Assembly (NCBI GenBank): GCA_026986055.1
Contig: JALSPH010000224.1
Span: 1-7,910, forward strand
Source: Campylobacterales bacterium
GTDB taxonomy: Bacteria > Campylobacterota > Campylobacteria > Campylobacterales > Hydrogenimonadaceae
Direction: 5' to 3'
Length of the DNA: 7,910 bases
Below the pieces are notes generated by a model, which was not told the DNA's origin, did no database searches, and worked only from the letters and a program-made list of their open reading frames with translations. Shown piece by piece: positions 1 through 4,742 of the stretch. How positions within the stretch are numbered: the stretch's first letter is position 1; each line of letters starts with the position of its first letter. The position numbers were made by a program, and so were the translations under genes.

Positions 1-863
1 ATCTGCCCCAAAATAAACGGAGCAGCCGGATCTTCCAACTCTGCGGCACGGGTTAGCAGAGTGAGCGCTTTTTTACCATTTGTTATGCCGCACTTTCCGC
101 CTCTATAAAGAAGTGCCAGACTTACCATGGAGGGTGTATACTCCTCCTTTACAGCCTTTTCGTACCAATTTATCGCCTCTTTGCAGGATCTTTCGGTTCC
201 AATGCCGTTTTCATACATGAAGGCGAGGTTGTGTTGTGCCCATGGAAGGTTTTTTTGTGCTGCTTTCATGAACCAAAAGAGTGCTTTTTGCATATCTTTT
301 TTTACTCCGCGCCCCTGCAGATATAGGTATCCCAGTCCGCTCTGGGCGGTTGCGGAGCCTTTTGAGGCGGCTTTTTCCCACCAATAGAGTGCTTTTGCAG
401 GGTTTGGCTCTACGCCCAATCCCCTGTCGTACATCGCTCCGAGGTTCGCCTGTGCCTCTTTGTCGCCTCTCATTGCACCCTTTTCATACCATTTGAAAGC
501 GAGCTTGAGGTTCTGTTTCACGCCGATACCTCTTTCATAAAGGCCTGCAAGATAGAGCATAGCTTTGGTGTACCCTTTCTGAGCCGCTTTAGTGTAGAGT
601 TCGAAAGCTTTTTTCGGATCTTTTTCGATCCCGATCCCCTCTTCATACATTATGCCAAGTTCTGTCAATCCCCTCGCATAGCTGCTACTCTCAACCCTTT
701 TTAGGTAGCCAAATGCCTTTTTCGGGTCTTTTTCGACGCCTATTCCATACTTGTAAAGAAGTGCTATATTTACCGTAGCGGCCAAGCTTCCCTCCCGGGC
801 TGCTTTTTCGTAATATTTCAAAGCCTCTTTGTAGTTGCCTTTTCTGTAAGCCTCGATTCCGTT
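1..863 (-). repeat. Tandem SEL1 repeats, 108-bp period
   Basis: At least seven consecutive 36-codon units (108 bp) encode the SEL1 solenoid, and an eighth begins before the left edge. The units are conserved at protein level (aromatic/Ala helix, GxG turn, KDPKKA-like loop) but have diverged at DNA level, so they are old duplications rather than a recent unstable tandem array. Confidence 0.8.
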
Positions 864-923
864 TTGGAGATTTGAAGCTATCAAGGTTATGGTCAAAGAT
901 AAGAGCAGTGCCGCTATCCTCAT
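1..923 (-). CDS. Exported SEL1-repeat (TPR-like) protein, C-terminus cut by window edge
   Basis: Open reading frame on the minus strand from the ATG at 923-921 to the left edge; 307 residues are visible and no stop is reached. The N-terminus (MRIAALLLSLTITLIAS) looks like a short Sec signal peptide. From about residue 21 the protein is a run of SEL1-like repeats of exactly 36 residues: the Gly-x-Gly turn recurs at residues 60, 96, 132, 168, 204 and 240, followed by acidic/Lys-Asp-Pro loops and a Lys-Ala-Phe/Leu helix start. The seventh turn (276-278) is Gly-Lys-Cys. Cys247 and Cys278 are the only cysteines seen and could form a disulfide after export. SEL1 proteins are alpha/alpha solenoid scaffolds for protein-protein contacts; in Campylobacterota they include the secreted Helicobacter Hcp proteins, though this one lacks the Hcp Cys pair in every repeat. 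The start is supported by a GGAAGAG ribosome site 6 nt upstream. The partner is unknown. Confidence 0.88.
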   Translation of the reverse strand, partial: MRIAALLLSLTITLIASNLQNGIEAYRKGNYKEALKYYEKAAREGSLAATVNIALLYKYGIGVEKDPKKAFGYLKRVESSSYARGLTELGIMYEEGIGIEKDPKKAFELYTKAAQKGYTKAMLYLAGLYERGIGVKQNLKLAFKWYEKGAMRGDKEAQANLGAMYDRGLGVEPNPAKALYWWEKAASKGSATAQSGLGYLYLQGRGVKKDMQKALFWFMKAAQKNLPWAQHNLAFMYENGIGTERSCKEAINWYEKAVKEEYTPSMVSLALLYRGGKCGITNGKKALTLLTRAAELEDPAAPFILGQ

Positions 924-950
924 GCAACTCTTCCTTTTCTGTAGAATCCT

Positions 951-963
951 TGATATGATAGCA
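951..963. promoter_or_regulatory. Overlapping divergent extended -10 promoters
   Basis: The plus strand reads TG-A-TATGAT at 951-959. The minus strand reads TG-C-TATCAT at 963-955. Both match the extended -10 pattern TGnTATAAT and they share the same bases. Predicted transcript starts are near 966 (plus) and 948 (minus), giving leaders of about 39 and 25 nt that each contain the ribosome site of the gene ahead. No good -35 box is seen on either side. This would drive the FMN-protein gene rightward and the SEL1 gene leftward. It is read by eye; the nearly symmetrical sequence makes the match on the second strand partly automatic. Confidence 0.5.
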
Positions 964-1004
964 CAACTGCAACTGTTTGAAATTTTTGAAAAAAGGTTGT
1001 GTCG

Positions 1005-1544
1005 ATGGGGAAGAAGTACGATTCGATATCTCAAAAACATAGAGAGTTCATAGAGAGGCAAAAGATCTTCTTCGTGGCTACGGCTGCACCTGAAGGTAGA
1101 GTCAATCTCTCTCCGAAAGGGATGGATACGCTACGGGTCTTAAGCGGTAACAGAGTGATCTGGCTCAACGTCACGGGTAGCGCGAACGAAACGGCCGCAC
1201 ATCTGCAGGAGAGTCCCAGAATGACTATCATGTTCGCCTCTTTCGAAGGGGACCCGAAGATTTTACGCCTCTACGGTGAGGCTAAAGCAGTCTGTGAAAA
1301 AGATGAGGAGTGGAACGAGTTGTTGGAGCTTTTTCCGCCGCTTCCCGGAGCCAGGCAGATTTTCGATCTTAAAGTCGACCTCGTTCACACCTCATGCGGT
1401 ATGTCCGTACCGCTTTTTGAGTACAAAGGTGAGAGGGAAGATCTGAACAGATGGGCCGAAAAAAAGGGTGAAGAGGGGATAAAAAAGTATTGGGAAGAGA
1501 GAAACAGGGTAAGTCTCGACGGAAAGAGTATCTCAACTCCTTAG
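1005..1544 (+). CDS. Pyridoxamine 5'-phosphate oxidase-like FMN-binding split-barrel protein
   Basis: 179-residue soluble protein of the PNPOx-like split beta-barrel superfamily. Early landmarks typical of the family are the FFVATAAPEGRVNLSPKG strand-turn-strand (about residues 22-39), an IWLNVTGSANETAAHL stretch (about 51-66) and a later DLVHTSCGMSVPLFEYKGE block (about 126-144), then a charged helical tail. Relatives bind FMN (or F420/haem) and are mostly uncharacterised flavoproteins; true PNPO activity in vitamin B6 salvage should not be assumed. No signal peptide, so cytoplasmic. The ATG at 1005 is preferred over an in-frame GTG at 999 because AAGG at 993-996 lies 8 nt before the ATG but only 2 nt before the GTG. 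It is divergent from the SEL1 gene and ends 6 nt before the stop of the convergent peroxidase gene, so it is probably monocistronic. Confidence 0.85.
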   Translation: MGKKYDSISQKHREFIERQKIFFVATAAPEGRVNLSPKGMDTLRVLSGNRVIWLNVTGSANETAAHLQESPRMTIMFASFEGDPKILRLYGEAKAVCEKDEEWNELLELFPPLPGARQIFDLKVDLVHTSCGMSVPLFEYKGEREDLNRWAEKKGEEGIKKYWEERNRVSLDGKSISTP

Positions 1545-1550
1545 TCGGGC

Positions 1551-2534
1551 CTACTTCGGGAACTCCTCCGGCGGCTCCACCATCGGTCTCGTTTCGGTAA
1601 GTGTCTCAAGGAAGCGGACAACTTTTCTAACCTCTTCCATTCCAAGCCCCCTGTCTCTGAAGAATGGTGAGCGCCCTTTAAGATCTTTGTACCTTCCTCC
1701 GTTGCCGCATATATAGACCGCCTCTTCAAGCGTATGTACGGAGCCGTCGTGAAAATAGGGTGAGGTTTTGGCCACGTTTCTTAGTGTAGGTGTCTTGAAG
1801 CTCCCTTTCCAGATAGGGTTTTTGTTGATAACATATGCACCTATGTCGTCATCGCCGAGGGCTATGTTGTTCAAGCTGTCATTGGTGAAATTGAAGCCTG
1901 AGTGACATGACTTGCATTTACCTTCGTTTCTAAATATCTCAAACCCCTCTTTAGCCTCATCGCTTATCGCATCTTGGTCCCCTTTTACCCATCTGTCGAA
2001 AGGGGACTCTTTTGATACCACCGTTCTTTCGAAAGTCGCTATGGCAGCCGCAACCGTCTCCTTCGTCAATCCGACGCCGGGAAAAGCATTCTCGAAGAGT
2101 TTGGCATACCCTTTTATACCTTTTAACTTTTCAACCATCTCATCGGCCGGCAGATCCATCTCCGCTTTGGCTTCAACAGGCCCCAGAGCCTGCTCTTCGA
2201 GCGAGTTGGCTCTACCGTCCCAAAAAAAGAGGCTCTGGTAGGCTCCGTTTATTATAGTAGGCGTGTTTCTTGTACCTTTGCGCCCTTTTATGCCGATGGC
2301 TTTGGACTTTCCATCGGTCCAGTAGAAGTAGGGGATGTGGCATGTGGCGCAAGAGATCGTGTCGTCTCTTGAGAGTCTCGGGTCGAAAAAGAGGAGCTTT
2401 CCAAGCTCTACCTTCTCTTTGGTTATAGGGTTGTTTTTTGGTGCAGGAATGTACTCCGGGCGAAGCAGATGTTTCATATCGTAAGCGTGCAGGATCGAAG
2501 CTGAAAATAGAAAATATATAACGATTCTTATCAT
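1551..2534 (-). CDS. Di-haem cytochrome c peroxidase / MauG-family protein, periplasmic
   Basis: 327 residues, about the usual length for bacterial di-haem peroxidases. A signal peptide (MIRIVIYFLFSASILHA, cleavage about 17) sends it to the periplasm. Haem sites are CATCH (62-66) and CKSCH (207-211). Family landmarks: FFDPRLSRD (49-57), TRNTPT (88-93), FFWDGR (103-108) with the Trp that bridges the two haems, a P-x5-EM motif (119-126) whose Glu125 matches the catalytic Glu of Pseudomonas CcpA, and TPTLRNVA...PYFHDGS (248-265). The expected reaction is reduction of H2O2 to water with electrons from a small cytochrome. Two oddities: the position of CcpA His71 is Ile82, and the expected Met/Tyr distal ligand of the second haem is Cys276. 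The start is supported by GGAGA 5-6 nt upstream. The gene is divergent from the unknown exported gene and convergent with the FMN-protein gene. Family assignment is secure; substrate is not, since MauG-like relatives oxidise other partners. Confidence 0.93.
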   Translation of the reverse strand: MIRIVIYFLFSASILHAYDMKHLLRPEYIPAPKNNPITKEKVELGKLLFFDPRLSRDDTISCATCHIPYFYWTDGKSKAIGIKGRKGTRNTPTIINGAYQSLFFWDGRANSLEEQALGPVEAKAEMDLPADEMVEKLKGIKGYAKLFENAFPGVGLTKETVAAAIATFERTVVSKESPFDRWVKGDQDAISDEAKEGFEIFRNEGKCKSCHSGFNFTNDSLNNIALGDDDIGAYVINKNPIWKGSFKTPTLRNVAKTSPYFHDGSVHTLEEAVYICGNGGRYKDLKGRSPFFRDRGLGMEEVRKVVRFLETLTETRPMVEPPEEFPK

Positions 2535-2563
2535 TTAAATCTCCGAAAGAGAAGCGGTAGTTA

Positions 2564-2572
2564 ATTATATCA
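2564..2572 (-). promoter_or_regulatory. Extended -10 promoter for the di-haem peroxidase gene
   Basis: Read on the minus strand, 2572-2564 is TGATATAAT, a perfect match to the extended -10 consensus TGnTATAAT. It sits 29 nt upstream of the peroxidase ATG, with a predicted start near 2557 and a leader of about 23 nt holding the GGAGA ribosome site. There is no recognisable -35 box, which is common in Campylobacterota. Confidence 0.65.
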
Positions 2573-2594
2573 AATTGGTGAAGGAGAAGATGGC

Positions 2595-2622
2595 TTGGCT
2601 CGCATCTTCAAAAGAGTATAAT
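2595..2622 (+). promoter_or_regulatory. Promoter for the unknown exported-protein gene
   Basis: Plus strand: TTGGCT (2595-2600, four of six matches to TTGACA), a 16-bp spacer, then a perfect TATAAT (2617-2622). The predicted start is near 2629, giving a leader of about 55 nt before the ATG at 2685. It is arranged back to back with the peroxidase promoter, so the two genes could be co-regulated from one 150-bp gap. Confidence 0.6.
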
Positions 2623-2684
2623 TTACCTATTTTTTACAAATTCTTGCAATAATACTTTAAATGAGCTTTGAAAGGGAGGAGAGT

Positions 2685-3686
2685 ATGAGAGGGGCTATCA
2701 AATATATTGCGGTTTTTATCTTGTTGACGCTCAACGCTTCTGCAGTTTCGTTTGAAAGCGTATGGGAAAAGGCGACTTCCCTTTACGGAAGCAACGCCGA
2801 CAGATATCTCTACCTTGCCGTGCCTTTGAGAGCAGATGGTAAAACCGTTCTCTCGCCGCTTGCAAAAGATGGAGTCTCCTACTATGTTAAAAGCGCAGAG
2901 TATAAAGTCTATGTAAGAGAGGGCAAAGAAGAGAAGAGTTACAGGGTCGCTTTCGGTATTGTTAAAAGGGGAGTTGTTTTAAGAGGAGTGAAGAACGGAG
3001 TTGTAGTTGATTTTGGAGAAAAAGAGCTCTACGACATCTTCTACAGAGTGAAAGAGGGGGAGAAGGTCGTCGAGTACCACAACTACTTCAACTCTCTTCC
3101 GACAAATCGTTCCCTACGGCTCTTTCCGGGCTTTTTCGGCTCCAACTACTTTGGCAGATTGGGTATGAAAGATAGAGATAAATATCCTGAATATGTCGGG
3201 TGTTACGTAAAGAGTGGAGAAAATGAGTTTATATGGATAGACCCCTCTTCATATACAAAGATGGGGGCAAAACCGTACGAAAGCGGTGAAAAGTCGCTAC
3301 TGTCGGAGAAGTCCCTTTTGGACTACGCTTCTGCACATTGGGAACTTATATCGGAGTTGAGAATTTGGAACATTTTCCATTATGGTATAGAGAAACCTAA
3401 AGAGCGCCGTCTTACAGGATTTTTGAAAATAGATTTCTATGTCAAACCGGTAGCCGAGCCCTATAAATTTGGAAATATTACGCTTCCATTTTCAAATGTA
3501 TGGTACGAGGTTGACTACAAGCTATCTTCTGAGACGGCAAAAGCGGCGCTATTTGCCTCCAACTATTCACTGGTTCCGCAAAGGAGCTTTTTCCGATTCA
3601 AGAAGAGTGCAAGTAGCGGGAAGATAGATTTCGAGATAGATATATCAATCGATGATATCGAGTTTCAAAAAATGGAACAGTTATAA
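2685..3686 (+). CDS. Exported protein of unknown function
   Basis: 333 residues; I do not recognise the family. A signal peptide is clear (MRGAIKYIAVFILLTLNASA, cleavage about 20) and no other long hydrophobic stretch follows, so the mature protein should be soluble in the periplasm or outside. It is rich in Tyr/Phe and in alternating hydrophobic-charged stretches that look like beta strands (for example about 66-125 and 247-330), with a Gly/Pro/Phe-rich middle (LFPGFFGSNYFGRLG, 146-160). One cysteine, Cys173, and no CXXCH, so it is not a cytochrome. The start at 2685 is chosen over the in-frame ATG at 2661 because GGGAGGAG (2674-2681) directly precedes it, nothing resembling a ribosome site precedes 2661, and the later start puts the signal peptide at the N-terminus. 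Neighbours are a divergent di-haem peroxidase and a downstream pentahaem cytochrome in the same direction, which hints at envelope redox work but proves nothing. Confidence 0.8.
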   Translation: MRGAIKYIAVFILLTLNASAVSFESVWEKATSLYGSNADRYLYLAVPLRADGKTVLSPLAKDGVSYYVKSAEYKVYVREGKEEKSYRVAFGIVKRGVVLRGVKNGVVVDFGEKELYDIFYRVKEGEKVVEYHNYFNSLPTNRSLRLFPGFFGSNYFGRLGMKDRDKYPEYVGCYVKSGENEFIWIDPSSYTKMGAKPYESGEKSLLSEKSLLDYASAHWELISELRIWNIFHYGIEKPKERRLTGFLKIDFYVKPVAEPYKFGNITLPFSNVWYEVDYKLSSETAKAALFASNYSLVPQRSFFRFKKSASSGKIDFEIDISIDDIEFQKMEQL

Positions 3687-3741
3687 AAAATAGATAGCAC
3701 TTAAAATGACACTGTTATGGCTCTTCTTGTGAGGAGATGAT

Positions 3742-3762
3742 ATGATGAGTTATTTTACATAA
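3742..3762 (+). other. Possible six-codon leader ORF with a good ribosome site
   Basis: ATG ATG AGT TAT TTT ACA TAA, encoding MMSYFT, follows GAGGAG (3731-3736) with a 5-nt gap, better spaced than many real starts here. It lies upstream of the predicted cytochrome promoter, so it would only be translated from a transcript reading through from the unknown exported gene. It has no attenuator-like structure after it and could easily be chance. Confidence 0.2.
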
Positions 3763-3771
3763 GTTTTACAT
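3753..3771. promoter_or_regulatory. 11-bp-spaced direct repeat, possible OmpR/PhoB-type site
   Basis: TTTTACAT occurs at 3753-3760 and again at 3764-3771, a period of 11 bp, about one helical turn. It is followed by the palindrome TTGTACAA at 3774-3781. The repeats are centred about 60 bp upstream of the predicted cytochrome start, a usual place for an activator. Tandem same-direction half sites at 10-11 bp are typical of OmpR/PhoB-family regulators. The region is AT-rich, so chance is possible. Confidence 0.35.
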
Positions 3772-3787
3772 TTTTGTACAACAATTC

Positions 3788-3817
3788 TTAACACAACAAG
3801 AGATAGGCGAATATAAG
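3788..3817 (+). promoter_or_regulatory. Promoter for the pentahaem cytochrome gene
   Basis: TTAACA at 3788-3793 (five of six matches to TTGACA), an 18-bp spacer, then TATAAG at 3812-3817. The predicted start is near 3824, giving a leader of about 38 nt that contains the GGAGG ribosome site at 3849-3853. Confidence 0.5.
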
Positions 3818-3861
3818 GTTTATGAGGGGTAAAAGAGTGTTGAAACATGGAGGCAAGTTCT

Positions 3862-4551
3862 ATGCCTAAAAAATTTTATCTAATCTCTTCTATTATTCTT
3901 ATACAGTTTGGATGGGCTGCGAGTATTATAGGCTCGAAACACGATTTGAGCACTACCAACTATTATGGCGACTATTCAGGTGCGACAACGCAGATATGTG
4001 TCTTTTGCCATACACCTCACGCAAGCAGTCAGGAGCTTGGACCTCTCTGGAACAGGAAAATTTCCGATACGACTACTTTCAAACTTTATGACGGTACTAC
4101 AGGCAAGCCAAACAATCCATCGATGGTCTGTCTTAGCTGTCACGACGGCGTAAGTGCAGAGGGTGACATGAGCGCCGTCAATGCATACGATACTCACAAT
4201 ATCATCAACAATCCGGGCTCAGGTTTGCAGAATCATCCCGTCGACCCTAACTGTAAAGCGTGTCACCACGGCCTGTTCGGACTCGGTGGAGGAACTTATC
4301 CGGACAAAGTATGGAGAATAGGGCCGGATCTTACGAACGACCATCCTGTTTCGGTAAGCTACTCCTCGGCCGAAGGGAGATTTCCAGGCCAGTTTAGCCC
4401 TGTTGCGAGTGTAATTGCAGCCGGTTTGAAGTTACCCGACGGAAATGTCGAGTGTGTCTCTTGTCACGACGTACATGATCCTGCAAACGGTAGGTTCCTA
4501 AGAAAGAGCAACGACGGCAGCTCGCTTTGTAAAACGTGCCACCTCAAATAG
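3862..4551 (+). CDS. Exported pentahaem c-type cytochrome (doubled-CXXCH family)
   Basis: 229 residues with an N-terminal signal peptide (about residues 1-20, MPKKFYLISSIILIQFGWAA) and five covalent haem sites: CVFCH (46-50), CLSCH (90-94), CKACH (131-135), CVSCH (198-202) and CKTCH (223-227). The last two, with DVHDP between them, form the classical doubled-CXXCH unit. Seven further histidines (27, 53, 112, 125, 136, 161, 205) are enough for bis-His ligation of all five haems. The role is electron transfer in the periplasm or at the cell surface; donor and acceptor are unknown. The HDLS...CVFCHTPH...GPLW opening resembles extracellular electron-transfer cytochromes of other phyla (from memory, not a search). 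The ATG at 3862 is preferred over an in-frame ATG at 3847 because GGAGG (3849-3853) sits 8 nt before it, whereas nothing suitable precedes 3847. The gene has its own promoter and is followed by a hairpin, so it is probably monocistronic. Confidence 0.92.
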   Translation: MPKKFYLISSIILIQFGWAASIIGSKHDLSTTNYYGDYSGATTQICVFCHTPHASSQELGPLWNRKISDTTTFKLYDGTTGKPNNPSMVCLSCHDGVSAEGDMSAVNAYDTHNIINNPGSGLQNHPVDPNCKACHHGLFGLGGGTYPDKVWRIGPDLTNDHPVSVSYSSAEGRFPGQFSPVASVIAAGLKLPDGNVECVSCHDVHDPANGRFLRKSNDGSSLCKTCHLK

Positions 4552-4570
4552 AGGCACTTCCAAAGTCCAT

Positions 4571-4606
4571 TTAAATCGAGAGGAAGATTACTTCTTCTCT
4601 CTTTAA
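4571..4606 (+). terminator. Possible terminator hairpin after the cytochrome gene
   Basis: Twenty nt past the cytochrome stop, GAGAG(G)AAGA (4578-4587, one bulged G) pairs with TCTTCTCTC (4593-4601) around a 5-nt loop. TTAAA (4571-4575) and TTTAA (4602-4606) can extend the stem past a 2-nt bulge. A T-run (CTTTTTA) only begins about 8 nt later, so this is weak as an intrinsic terminator and could act as a 3'-end stabiliser instead. Confidence 0.4.
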
Positions 4607-4636
4607 GTCATCACTTTTTATAGCGTAGTTACCATT

Positions 4637-4676
4637 TAACACACACTTGAAAAAAAGTGTTACACTTGGTTACACT
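4637..4676. promoter_or_regulatory. Repeat-rich operator candidate upstream of acnB
   Basis: GTTACACT occurs at 4659-4666 and again at 4669-4676, a 10-bp direct repeat. It overlaps an imperfect inverted repeat in which TAAC/ACTT (4637-4648, with four extra bases) face AAGT/GTTA (4655-4662) across an A-rich spacer. A further GTTACCA lies at 4628-4634. The direct repeats fall about 40 to 57 bp upstream of the predicted acnB start, just where the promoter lacks a -35 box. This fits an activator site for a tandem-binding regulator; no regulator is encoded in the window. Confidence 0.4.
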
Positions 4677-4700
4677 CTCTGCAGCAACATATTATCTCTT

Positions 4701-4709
4701 TGATACAAT
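4701..4709 (+). promoter_or_regulatory. Extended -10 promoter for acnB
   Basis: TGATACAAT matches the extended -10 TGnTATAAT with one change in the hexamer. The predicted start is near 4716, giving a leader of about 27 nt with the AAGGAG ribosome site at 4732-4737. No -35 box is seen at the expected distance. Confidence 0.55.
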
Positions 4710-4742
4710 ATGCTAAATCAAAATTAAGATGAAGGAGAGATA

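Noticed and set aside
127..496. Two overlapping plus-strand open frames of 71-86 codons
   Set aside because: Both are antisense to the SEL1 repeats, with Phe/Pro/Arg-rich composition and no ribosome site; they are shadows of the repetitive gene.
1..923. Periodic 108-bp sequence as a CRISPR array or DNA satellite
   Set aside because: The periodicity is at the protein level (SEL1 repeats) and the DNA copies have diverged; there is no repeat-spacer structure.
691..972. A 93-codon minus-strand frame beginning upstream of the SEL1 gene
   Set aside because: It overlaps the SEL1 coding region in another frame, is basic and featureless, while the SEL1 frame has a signal peptide, ribosome site and clear repeats.
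999..1004. GTG start for the FMN-binding protein
   Set aside because: AAGG is only 2 nt upstream of the GTG but 8 nt upstream of the ATG at 1005, so the ATG is the better start.
1912..2257. Plus-strand open frames inside the peroxidase gene
   Set aside because: They are antisense to a gene with two haem motifs and full-length family similarity, and have no supporting start signals.
2661..2684. Earlier in-frame ATG for the unknown exported protein
   Set aside because: No ribosome site precedes it, and using it would put eight charged residues ahead of the signal peptide; GGGAGGAG clearly serves the ATG at 2685.
3847..3861. Earlier in-frame ATG for the pentahaem cytochrome
   Set aside because: The GGAGG ribosome site lies inside this extension and is correctly spaced only for the ATG at 3862.
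4637..4662. The inverted repeat before acnB as a terminator of the cytochrome gene
   Set aside because: The pairing is interrupted by four unpaired bases, the loop is A-rich and no T-run follows; the overlap with direct repeats ahead of a promoter fits an operator better.
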